From Gluconobacter aidae (GTDB lineage: Bacteria > Pseudomonadota > Alphaproteobacteria > Acetobacterales > Acetobacteraceae): DNA of 56,108 bases. How positions within the stretch are numbered: position 1 is the first letter of the stretch; the number at the start of each line of letters is the position of its first letter. Below, one piece after another: positions 16,351 through 24,789 of the stretch. The position numbers and the translations under genes were made by a program. The DNA lies in assembly GCF_009547075.1 (NCBI RefSeq), contig NZ_WIPH01000017.1, positions 1 through 56,108 on the forward strand, read 5' to 3'. Below the pieces are notes generated by a model. The model was not told the origin of the DNA, did no database searches, and saw only the letters and a list, made by a program, of their open reading frames with translations.

Positions 16351-17223
16351 TCAGATGAACCGTATCTCCGCCGTCTGATTGGCGAGGGCTGAGAGAACAC
16401 TGGCCCCCACAATGGCCGATGTCTTTGGATTGTCCTGGGCCGCGCGTCCCTGAACCGTCACGTTGAGCGTCCCGAGCGGGCCGCTGGCATCAATCGTGCC
16501 GATATTCTCGGTGATATGCGGATCCGCAATCAGGATAATCCGCGTTGCGTCAAGACCGACACCCGCAAATGCGACGGCCGCCGCCAGATTCGCGTTTTGT
16601 GGAAACTGGCGCGCTGCTTCCCGGGCACTTCCTTCAAAGATCGTCAGTGGCTCCGTGACGGTGCTCAGGTCATGACGGGTGGCTGCAACCGTACCGGCCC
16701 AGGCGTGAACCGGCTTGCGCGAGGTATAGGTCACCTGTGCATTCTGGTGACGTGTCAGCGCCAGCAATCCGTCGAACCCTGCCAGCGCCCCGCAGGGCAG
16801 CAAAATCCGGCCACCACCTTGCAGCGCAGCGCGACATAGCCTGTCCGACAGAGCATCATCGGCCAGCGCCCCGACGGACAGGAGATACAGGGAACGGCCC
16901 TGCTCCAGCAGGTCGGGTCCAAGAGAGGCGACGGCGGCGTGCCCGGCTGCTTCCACGACGATATCCGTCGGCATGGCGAGAAAGTCTTCAGGCTTGGAGA
17001 ATATCCGGGTTGCGGGACCGCATCCTGCCGGACGATCGGACAACGCCCGTCGCGCGAGGAGTGAGCGAAGCTCATACTCCTGACCGATCGTCTGCCAGTG
17101 TTCGACGACGTGCCGTGCAATGGCGCCGATTCCAATCATGCCAACCGTCTTCAAGACTTCCGCCCTTTTTTCCTGATGAGGCGCTTTCCTGAAACGCGTC
17201 CTATTTTCTGTAAGCAGCATCAT
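16351..17223 (-). CDS. L-aspartate-dehydrogenase-like NAD(P)-dependent enzyme
   Basis: The product carries an N-terminal dinucleotide-binding motif MIGIGAIARHV (about 29-39) and the family signature NPKTSAIVGASVLSALAN near the C-terminus. Other conserved blocks are LLPCGALAGFDGL and the N-L-A-A-A-V-A-F-A-G stretch. Characterised relatives deaminate L-aspartate reversibly to oxaloacetate or make iminoaspartate for NAD synthesis; relatives with shifted specificity exist. The ATG at 17223 directly follows the permease stop, so the two are co-transcribed. At 290 aa it is about 25 residues longer than usual, so a start further in is possible. No NAD biosynthesis genes are near, which favours a catabolic deamination role here. 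Confidence 0.85.
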   Translation of the reverse strand: MMLLTENRTRFRKAPHQEKRAEVLKTVGMIGIGAIARHVVEHWQTIGQEYELRSLLARRALSDRPAGCGPATRIFSKPEDFLAMPTDIVVEAAGHAAVASLGPDLLEQGRSLYLLSVGALADDALSDRLCRAALQGGGRILLPCGALAGFDGLLALTRHQNAQVTYTSRKPVHAWAGTVAATRHDLSTVTEPLTIFEGSAREAARQFPQNANLAAAVAFAGVGLDATRIILIADPHITENIGTIDASGPLGTLNVTVQGRAAQDNPKTSAIVGASVLSALANQTAEIRFI

Positions 17224-18528
17224 TCACACCTGTGGAATACGTCGCCGAAAGCGCCAGACGATCATGCCGACCAGCCCCCATACGGCGAGGACCGCATAAG
17301 GACGCCAGTCGCTGACCGTACCGAGAATGGCGATCAGAAGTGCCGAGACGATTGCAAGTGTCCCGACAACGGATACGGTTTGCGGACGCGGCCGGAAGCC
17401 GGACTGAACATTGGACATCATTCCGCTTCTTGCCGCCCTGATGGCGCAGACACTGTTCGTGGCGTATTTCAGCATCGTTGGGATGTTGACGGCCAGGAAC
17501 AGAAACAACAAGTCGTTCGGCAGGAAAGCACCAATGATGCTGAGAACGAACACCACCGTCATGGCGACGTGCGGCGTCTGCCAGCGAGGATGAATGGTCC
17601 CCAGACTGGCTGGCAACACTCCCGAACGCCCCATCGCGAAGAGGAACCTGCTGAAGATCAGGAAAACCCCGTTCAGCGAGGTGACGATGGAGATCGTCGC
17701 CGCCAACCCGATGAAGAAACCGGCCTTGTCTCCAAGGAAGACCCGCGCCGCATCCAGCAGGGGAGCCCGGCTCGTTGCAAGAGCAGCCCCTTCAACGCCG
17801 ATTGTCGTCAACGCCACTACCACATAGACGCCCAGTACGATCGCAATCGCGATCGCCAGGCCCGGCGCGATGACCCGGCCCACGTTACGGATTTCCTCCC
17901 CCATCTCGGCTGCGAACTCGATCCCGGTAAACAGGCCAACCAGCACAGGGACAGCGAGCAGGACGCCGTGAAATCCCTGCGGCGCGAAAGGCTGAAAATG
18001 TCCGACCGTCATATGACGACAGGCCAGAAGTGCGAAAAGCGACAGCAGGACAACGAGCCCCGTCGTCAGCCACGCCTGGACCCGGGCGGCATTGCCCGCA
18101 CCGCGGATATTGGCGAGATAGAGCACCGAAAAAAGGCCGATCATCAGGGACCGGTCCGAGAGATGGACGGGCAGGACCGGGACGACATATCGCGCCAGAA
18201 CGGCACCATGCTGAACAATCGCGGCAACACTGCCGACGATCCGCAGCCAGGCGATCGCGAACCCCATGCGTGCGCCCAGAAAACGGGTCGGCCAGACAAA
18301 GGAAGCACCGCTCGCAGGCGAGACGGACGACAGATAGGCATAGAGAAAGGCGAAGAGCCCCATTGGAACCGCTGCGATGACAAGCGACACCAGAAGCGCT
18401 GGTCCCGCGATGGATGCCGCAGGACCGAGAACGCCGAAAATGGAGACACCGAGGGACGACCCCACGCCAATTGCGACGATATGCCGCATCCGGATGGATT
18501 GTCTGAGATGAGAGCCGCTCATGACCAC
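17224..18528 (-). CDS. APC-superfamily amino acid permease
   Basis: The 434-aa protein has about twelve hydrophobic segments and the APC N-terminal pattern GVGSSLGVSIFGVLGPAAS (about 21-39), followed by an ASGASFVWPTRFLG segment near 72-85. It is a cytoplasmic-membrane transporter for amino acids or amines. Its gene lies 36 bases downstream of the TonB-dependent receptor gene and is contiguous with the aspartate-dehydrogenase-like gene. The likely flow is outer membrane receptor, then permease, then deamination. The exact substrate is not predictable. Confidence 0.9.
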   Translation of the reverse strand: MVMSGSHLRQSIRMRHIVAIGVGSSLGVSIFGVLGPAASIAGPALLVSLVIAAVPMGLFAFLYAYLSSVSPASGASFVWPTRFLGARMGFAIAWLRIVGSVAAIVQHGAVLARYVVPVLPVHLSDRSLMIGLFSVLYLANIRGAGNAARVQAWLTTGLVVLLSLFALLACRHMTVGHFQPFAPQGFHGVLLAVPVLVGLFTGIEFAAEMGEEIRNVGRVIAPGLAIAIAIVLGVYVVVALTTIGVEGAALATSRAPLLDAARVFLGDKAGFFIGLAATISIVTSLNGVFLIFSRFLFAMGRSGVLPASLGTIHPRWQTPHVAMTVVFVLSIIGAFLPNDLLFLFLAVNIPTMLKYATNSVCAIRAARSGMMSNVQSGFRPRPQTVSVVGTLAIVSALLIAILGTVSDWRPYAVLAVWGLVGMIVWRFRRRIPQV

Positions 18529-18564
18529 CCCATCCCGTAACGCGGCGCCATAAGGAAACAGACC

Positions 18565-21447
18565 CTAGAAATTGCGCTGAACCTGCAGGAAGAAATAGCG
18601 CCCGTAAATAAGCGATCCATAGACACCGGTTGCCGTATTGTAGGCCCCATCGGGGACGAAAGGCGGGTTCTTCGCAAAGACGTTGTTGATCCCTGTCGTG
18701 AAGTTCCAGGGACCGGCCGTGTACTGCGCGGTAATGTCATGGGAGAAGATCCCCGGCACCTTGCAATACGCGTAGACACTGCAACTGACGTTATTGGTCC
18801 CGTCAGAGTAATGCATTCCGCCGATGAAATTCATCATATACGTCAGAGAGAAGTTCCTGTGGCGCCATCCAACAGTGGCATAGTCGCGCGCGCGGGGCTG
18901 CCCGGTATCATTCTGGTAGAGGAGCTTGCCGGCGTAATCATATTGCGGACCGCCGGGATAATTCTGCTGCTTGTAGGAGACGAGCCACTGAAAATTATTG
19001 GATAGCGTCAACAGGTCATCATGCGTGATGTGGATGCGATAGTTGAGATCAAAGTCAACGCCGCTCGTCTGCATGGCACCGAGGTTTTCATAGAGATCGT
19101 AAACCGTCGAAAGCTGACCGGCAGCGGTGCGCGGACTCACATACTGGCACTGTCCGGGCGCGGCCCCCGTGTAGCAGCCGTCCATGACATATTGCAGCGG
19201 CGTCTGGCTGATGGCGTTACTGACATGATAGTGCCAGAACTCACCGGAGACCGTCAGATTGGGGATGACGCGCGGCGTGATGATGGTTCCGAACGTGTAG
19301 GTCCGCGCTTCCTCCGGCTGGAGGCTGCGATTGCCCCCATAAACAGTCTCCACCGTGTTGGCGTTGGTCATCGAGAAGTTGTTGACGTTGATGCCCTGAG
19401 CCGCACAGCGGGCCGTGACGGCGCTGGCATACGCGCCATAGGAGGACGCCTGCGCGCAGGGATCTTCGCCCTGGGTTTGCGCCACGTTCTGGCCGCCATA
19501 GAGTTCGTTGACGTTCGGCTGTCTGAAGGAGGTTCCCAGCGTGCCCCGGAAGGCGATGTCCCGTGTCGGCGCCCAGTAGAGGCCGACCTTCCAGTTTTCC
19601 GTGTTGCCGAAGGTGTTGTAGTGTGACCAGCGCCCCTGCGCATCCAGACTGAGCTGCTTCGCATACGGCGCATCTTCCAGAAGGGAAAGCTTGCCTTCCA
19701 GATAAGCGGACGTGGAGTTGAAACCGCCGCCCGTATACTGGGCGCTGCTTCCGGCGAGAACACCGGCGGCCTGCAGGGAGTCCGGCTTGTAGGATGCCTG
19801 TTCGCTCAGATGTTCCACACCGAACGCAATGCCCAGCTTTCCCCCGTGGCGGTAGGGCATCGTGACAACATTGGATTTCGAGACACGCGCGTTGAAATCA
19901 CGCATCTGGTAATTGTAGTAACTATGGGAGGTGTGAAAGATATAGCTCTGCGCCGACTGCCCCAGTGGCATGAACGGGTTGATCAGCGAACATCCACCGG
20001 CCGCCGAGCAGACACCCGGATCGTAGACAGCGCCACTGTTACTATCCATCGGGTTGAGCTGACGGACTCCAAGACTGTTGAGTACGTTCTGATAGTTGAC
20101 GAGGTTCGTGGTGGAGGTCTCCTGGGTGCTGTTTCCATAGCCCATGGAGATGTCGTACTTCCATCCCCCCAGAATATCTCCCTTGATGCCCGCGTTGACC
20201 TGCCAGGTATCATTGTTGGCAATGTATTCGCGGCCGCCGCCCTCGTTGAAACGCCTGAGAAGCGTCGCGTCCTCGCCCCATACATTATAGGGACTGCCAG
20301 AGGGCAATATCAGGCTTGAGAGCAGATTCGACGGATAGACACTGCCGGTGACGGCCTGCCCGGCCATATTCTGCGTGGCGGATCGATGGCTGTAATTCGC
20401 GTTGACATAGGCCGTCAGGTGATCGGTCACATCGTAATGCGCATCACCCCTGAGATTGGCGGTCTGCAGGTAGTAGCTGAGCGACTGTAGATTGGAAAAA
20501 CGATCGTTCTCCGCCCGTGTATAGTCGGAGAACGTTCCGTTTCCATTGGAAATGACATCCGCCGAGTCCGTGATGGCGCGACCATAGGGCGTGACCGAAC
20601 TCCCGAAGGAAGGGGCATGCCCGAGCAGCGGATCGCTGTTCCACGAGTTTGTGGCCCAGGAGCGGGACCTCTGCGAAACTCCACCCTGGGTCATATACTG
20701 ACCGAACACGCTGACATTGCCGCGCCCCTGGTCGAAATTGAAACCCTTGAATCCCGAAATCTTGCCGGTCCGCGCATCTCCCTGTCCGGCAATGGCGCCG
20801 CGGATATCAATGCCCCCAGTGTCCACGTTGTGCTTGAGCTTGATGTTGATGACGCCCGATACGGCATCCGCACCATACAGTTCTGAGCCACCATCTTTCA
20901 GGATTTCGACGGACTCGATCGTATCAATCGCGATCGTATTGAGATCGACACAGCCAGGCGTCGTTGCGACCTGACGCTTGCCATCGATCAGCACCAGGGC
21001 ACGATTGGACCCGAGGTTTCTGATATCGGGACAGGACTCCCCCGAACCGCCGTTCGGTGTGGTGTTGTACGTCCCCTGCGACCCCATGGACGGAAGGCGC
21101 TGGAGGTAATCGCCAAGTGTGACGGCAGATGTCCGCTGAATGTCCCGGCTGCTGATGATCTGAACCGGATTGGAACTCTCCGCCCTGCCCGACGCCAGGG
21201 CGCTGCCCACCACAACGATGTCCTCGCTCTTCGGCGACAACGGAACCCGCTGCAACTCAGCGCTTTTCGAAGGTCGGGACGGCCCGCTAGGCGCAGCAGT
21301 GCCGTGCTGTTGCACGAACCGCACCGGCTTTGCGGCCGCGTTCGCTGAATGGCGGGTATGGGTCTCTTCAGCATGAGCCCACGTAGTAAGACACAGCCCG
21401 CAGGCCGTGGCGGACAGGAGCGACCGCCGTAGAATAAATCTCGCCAT
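18565..21447 (-). CDS. TonB-dependent outer membrane receptor
   Basis: The 960-aa protein has a signal peptide (about 1-26), a TonB-box-like DIVVVGS near 75-81, and a plug domain with LVLIDGKRQVATTPGCVDLN and IESVEILKDGGSELYGADAV. A 22-strand barrel would follow, ending in the aromatic Phe typical of outer membrane proteins (F-L-Q-V-Q-R-N-F). Cysteine pairs occur in the plug and the extracellular loops (for example around residues 475-485). The plug type resembles receptors for peptides and other organic substrates rather than classic siderophore receptors. It heads the leftward operon with the APC permease and deaminase. Confidence 0.95.
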   Translation of the reverse strand: MARFILRRSLLSATACGLCLTTWAHAEETHTRHSANAAAKPVRFVQQHGTAAPSGPSRPSKSAELQRVPLSPKSEDIVVVGSALASGRAESSNPVQIISSRDIQRTSAVTLGDYLQRLPSMGSQGTYNTTPNGGSGESCPDIRNLGSNRALVLIDGKRQVATTPGCVDLNTIAIDTIESVEILKDGGSELYGADAVSGVINIKLKHNVDTGGIDIRGAIAGQGDARTGKISGFKGFNFDQGRGNVSVFGQYMTQGGVSQRSRSWATNSWNSDPLLGHAPSFGSSVTPYGRAITDSADVISNGNGTFSDYTRAENDRFSNLQSLSYYLQTANLRGDAHYDVTDHLTAYVNANYSHRSATQNMAGQAVTGSVYPSNLLSSLILPSGSPYNVWGEDATLLRRFNEGGGREYIANNDTWQVNAGIKGDILGGWKYDISMGYGNSTQETSTTNLVNYQNVLNSLGVRQLNPMDSNSGAVYDPGVCSAAGGCSLINPFMPLGQSAQSYIFHTSHSYYNYQMRDFNARVSKSNVVTMPYRHGGKLGIAFGVEHLSEQASYKPDSLQAAGVLAGSSAQYTGGGFNSTSAYLEGKLSLLEDAPYAKQLSLDAQGRWSHYNTFGNTENWKVGLYWAPTRDIAFRGTLGTSFRQPNVNELYGGQNVAQTQGEDPCAQASSYGAYASAVTARCAAQGINVNNFSMTNANTVETVYGGNRSLQPEEARTYTFGTIITPRVIPNLTVSGEFWHYHVSNAISQTPLQYVMDGCYTGAAPGQCQYVSPRTAAGQLSTVYDLYENLGAMQTSGVDFDLNYRIHITHDDLLTLSNNFQWLVSYKQQNYPGGPQYDYAGKLLYQNDTGQPRARDYATVGWRHRNFSLTYMMNFIGGMHYSDGTNNVSCSVYAYCKVPGIFSHDITAQYTAGPWNFTTGINNVFAKNPPFVPDGAYNTATGVYGSLIYGRYFFLQVQRNF

Positions 21448-21605
21448 GACTTTTCTATGCCACCTTCACGGGTCGGGGGTATCGCAAATGACAGTCTGAA
21501 CCTTCCTGAGAGATTAGAACGAAGCCGTGTCGTTGCATGTTCGTATTATAAATCCCCGGTGTTGCGTTTTTTGCAATACCTTTGATCCGAGGAGCCAGCA
21601 ATCCT

Positions 21606-22727
21606 TCAACAGGTTCGCGACCTGATTATCGACAACAGGTCATGGAGCCTTTCAGTATCGCCGTCATCGTTCCACAGATGCCCTGAAAACCGCAGAATCC
21701 TGCCACGGATGCTCGCAGCAACGCCTGTTCTGGTCATGGCGTCCCGAATAAAGGGAAGATCGTCCACACCAACAGACAGGATATGAGACGGCTCGGCCCG
21801 GTTCCCGAATGGGATATCCGGATGCGCCGCGATCAGCGCCCGGTTCCGGCGCCCGAGTTCGTTCTCAATGACATCGACGCCGATTCCAGCAACAGTCCGC
21901 ACGCCCTCGCAGGCGATCGAGAGCTGGATGGGATTGAGGACCCCGCCTGCATCGAAACGCTGCCCGGCTCCTTTCCATCCCGTGGGATACCGTACATTAT
22001 CCGGGGCATCGAGCCAGCCTGGCTGTGTCTCCATCGAGGACAGGCGATCTTCGAGCGGGAGCGCATCCCGAAGCGCAGGCGCCACATAAAGGTAACTGAC
22101 CCCCATGGGGCCAAGAAGCCATTTATAGCCGGACAGGGCGACGATATCAGGCCGTATCGCTGCCAGATCAAGCCGACGCGCCCCTGCCGACTGCGTTGCG
22201 TCGATAACCAGTCTGGCTCCGACAGAGCGCGCGGCCCCGGCGATGCGTTCGAGATCAAGCGCCGCGCCATCGAGCCAATGGCACTGCGGCAGACAGAGAA
22301 CGGAAACGTCGTCATCAAGGCAATCGAGAACCGCCTGCGTCCAGTTTCCTTCACGAGGCGCGGGGATCTGCTCCAGTCTGACACCAGCCTCCGCGTTCAG
22401 GCGCTTCCAGGGCAGGATCTGGCTCGGATGTTCGCCTGCGAGTGCCAGTATCCGTCCCTCTTTCGGTGACAGCACCCGAGCGGCAAACGCCATGGCGTAG
22501 CTGGTTGACGGAACAATCGAAATTCCAGCCGCGTCCGCCCCAAGCATCTGCGCCACCTGTTTGCGCAGGGTGTCGGCAAGAGCATCCGCGCCACTGTTCA
22601 GCCAGGGGCGGCCACGGACGGCCATACCCGCCGCCGCCGCATCGAAGGCCGTTTTCGGCACGAGCCCCATATGGGCACAATCATAGTAGGCAAGAGACTC
22701 AGGAACGGAGATCAGATCGCGCATCAT
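21606..22727 (-). CDS. Class-V aminotransferase-fold PLP enzyme (isopenicillin-N-epimerase/NifS-like)
   Basis: This 373-aa protein has the class-V fold. ARLVIDATQSAGARRLDL (about 171-188) contains D176, which should pair with the pyridine nitrogen, and SGYKWLLGPMGVSYLYV (199-215) contains the PLP lysine K202. Relatives include isopenicillin N epimerase, selenocysteine lyase, cysteine desulfurase and kynureninase-like enzymes. No cysteine-desulfurase active-site Cys loop is evident. It is separated from the receptor gene by 158 bases and faces away from the ester hydrolase gene. It may racemise or cleave amino acids released by the two exported hydrolases. Confidence 0.85.
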   Translation of the reverse strand: MMRDLISVPESLAYYDCAHMGLVPKTAFDAAAAGMAVRGRPWLNSGADALADTLRKQVAQMLGADAAGISIVPSTSYAMAFAARVLSPKEGRILALAGEHPSQILPWKRLNAEAGVRLEQIPAPREGNWTQAVLDCLDDDVSVLCLPQCHWLDGAALDLERIAGAARSVGARLVIDATQSAGARRLDLAAIRPDIVALSGYKWLLGPMGVSYLYVAPALRDALPLEDRLSSMETQPGWLDAPDNVRYPTGWKGAGQRFDAGGVLNPIQLSIACEGVRTVAGIGVDVIENELGRRNRALIAAHPDIPFGNRAEPSHILSVGVDDLPFIRDAMTRTGVAASIRGRILRFSGHLWNDDGDTERLHDLLSIIRSRTC

Positions 22728-22885
22728 CGTATTGTCGCTGCCTGACGACAGAAGTCCACGTTCGAAAGTCGATGAGGGTGTTGCACAAAACGCATCATTG
22801 CGAACTCAAATTGATACTTGCTGGCCTGGACGGCGCGCTACGATAGTGACGTCCCTGTGATATCACCAAGATCGGATCTTCAGAT
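22728..22885. promoter_or_regulatory. Divergent promoter region of the hydrolase locus
   Basis: This 158-base gap separates the divergent PLP enzyme and ester hydrolase genes. A ttgctgg hexamer-like element followed after about 15 bases by tacgat (near 22819-22846) could serve the rightward gene. The LysR regulator at 15.4 kb would be a candidate to bind here. No clear palindrome is seen. Confidence 0.3.
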
Positions 22886-24772
22886 ATGCGAATGCACCAG
22901 CAGGCGCTCCTAGCCGCCGTGATAGCCACGGCCGCGGCCTCCATTCCCGCCATGGCCGCATCGCCGGATGCTGGAGACATCCCCGCGCATTTCGTACGTC
23001 CGATCGAACAGAACGATTATATCCGCCGCGAAGTCATGGTCCCCATGCGTGACGGCGTGAAACTCTACACTGTCATCGTCATTCCGAAGGCGGCCCATCG
23101 CGCCCCGATGGTTTTGACACGCACCCCCTATGACGCACATGACGAAGCGGCATCAAGCAACTCCCCCCTCATGTCCGAAGCCCTGTGGCCGGCCGATCGT
23201 GAGATGGTGGACGCAGGGTTCATACGCGTTTATCAGGACGTCAGAGGGAAGTTCCGCTCCGAGGGCACCTATGAGATGACCCGCCCTCCCATCGGTCCGC
23301 TCAACACGTCGAAAACGGATGACACGACCGATGCGTGGGATACGACGGACTGGCTTGTAAAGAACGTCCCACAAAGCAACGGCCGCGTTGGCATGATCGG
23401 GTCATCCTATGAAGGATGGACCGTCGTCATGGCGCTTCTGCACCCTCATCCCGCACTCAGGGCGGCAGTCCCGGAAAGCCCGATGGTCGATACCTGGATG
23501 GGCGATGACTCGTTCCATTACGGCGCCTTCAGGATCAAAAATCTGGATTTCCTCGCTTACGAGACGGAAGCCAAAACCAATGGTTCCGGCGTGCCTCGTC
23601 GGCAGTATGACGATTATTCGACATTCCTCGCGGCCGGTCCGGTTGCCGAATATGCCAGACGCGCCGGTTTCGGGCAGCTGCCCTGGTGGAACAAGATGCT
23701 GGCCCATCCGGCCTATGACGCCTTCTGGCAGGCTCAGGCCCTCGATCGGCTCATTGCCGAACGTCCTTCCGATGTTCCGACCTTGTGGGAGCAGGGCATG
23801 TGGGACCAGGAAGACATGTGGGGCGCCAATCACAGTTTCGCCGCGCTGAAAGCCGCAGGCCATGAAAGCAACAACTGGCTGGTGATCGGCCCATGGGCTC
23901 ATTCGCAGGTTAACAGAACGGGCTATAGCCTCGGACCATTTCAGTGGAGGGGCGACACATCGGAACAGTTCCGGGCCGAAATGGTCCTCCCCTTCTTCAA
24001 ACACTATCTGGAAGACGGCCCGGATCACGCTCTGTCACGCGTCACGTTCTACGACCCCTCCCTGAACCGCTGGGATCATCTTGCGGATTGGCCGCTGGCA
24101 CAGTCGACAACACCGCTATACCTCACGGCCGATAACGGGCTGTCGTTCGACCCTCCGTCCCAGTCCGGCTCGGACAGATATGTGTCAGACCCGTCAAAAC
24201 CTGTTCCGTTCGAACCGCGTCCGGTCAATCTCAGAGACAGGGATACCTGGAGGACGTGGCTGGTCAACGATCAGCGTTTTGTCGATGGTCGTCCCGACGT
24301 ACTGACCTATCAGACGCCCGTGCTGACCACGCCGGTCAAGCTGGCGGGTGCCCCTGTTGCGGATATCGTAGAGAGCATTTCAGGATCCGACGCCGATGTC
24401 GTCGTTAAGTTGATCGACGTGCTGCCGGGCGAAAATCCGGTTCAGCCGAAGCTTGGAGGATACCAGCTTTCGATCGCAACCGATATCCTGCGCGGACGGT
24501 ACCGAAAGAGCTTTTCCCATCCCGAGCCCATTCCCGCAGGCGTATCGCAGCATTACCGCTTTACCCTGCCCAACGTCGATTACACTTTCAAACCGGGGCA
24601 TCGGATCATGGTACAGATCCAGTCAACGCTGTTCCCGCTCTATGACCGCAATCCCCAGACCTTTGTGGCCAATCCTTACGACATCAAAAATAGCGATTAT
24701 CGCACAGCAACCATCACCGTGATGCATACGCCTCAGGAAGCAAGCGCTGTTTGGCTTCCTGTTGTCAAGTGA
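22886..24772 (+). CDS. Alpha-amino-acid ester hydrolase (CocE/NonD, S15-type)
   Basis: The 628-aa exported enzyme has a signal peptide (about 1-25), an alpha/beta hydrolase domain with GRVGMIGSSYEGWTVVMAL (167-185), a cap, and a C-terminal jelly roll from about 410. The triad is S174, D307, H339. The spacings between these residues (133 and 32) equal those of the Acetobacter turbidans enzyme (S205, D338, H370). The acidic cluster that binds the substrate alpha-amino group is also present as D208, E309 and D310. This argues for true alpha-amino-acid ester hydrolase or beta-lactam aminoacyl transferase activity rather than a general esterase. The S10 carboxypeptidase follows 17 bases downstream. 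Confidence 0.93.
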   Translation: MRMHQQALLAAVIATAAASIPAMAASPDAGDIPAHFVRPIEQNDYIRREVMVPMRDGVKLYTVIVIPKAAHRAPMVLTRTPYDAHDEAASSNSPLMSEALWPADREMVDAGFIRVYQDVRGKFRSEGTYEMTRPPIGPLNTSKTDDTTDAWDTTDWLVKNVPQSNGRVGMIGSSYEGWTVVMALLHPHPALRAAVPESPMVDTWMGDDSFHYGAFRIKNLDFLAYETEAKTNGSGVPRRQYDDYSTFLAAGPVAEYARRAGFGQLPWWNKMLAHPAYDAFWQAQALDRLIAERPSDVPTLWEQGMWDQEDMWGANHSFAALKAAGHESNNWLVIGPWAHSQVNRTGYSLGPFQWRGDTSEQFRAEMVLPFFKHYLEDGPDHALSRVTFYDPSLNRWDHLADWPLAQSTTPLYLTADNGLSFDPPSQSGSDRYVSDPSKPVPFEPRPVNLRDRDTWRTWLVNDQRFVDGRPDVLTYQTPVLTTPVKLAGAPVADIVESISGSDADVVVKLIDVLPGENPVQPKLGGYQLSIATDILRGRYRKSFSHPEPIPAGVSQHYRFTLPNVDYTFKPGHRIMVQIQSTLFPLYDRNPQTFVANPYDIKNSDYRTATITVMHTPQEASAVWLPVVK

Positions 24773-24789
24773 AGGTCAGGATCCGAAAT

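Noticed and set aside
17098-18540. Plus-strand open frame of 480 codons opposite the APC permease
   Set aside because: Composition is rich in Arg, Asp, His and Gln as expected for an antisense shadow of a membrane protein; the permease on the other strand is certain.
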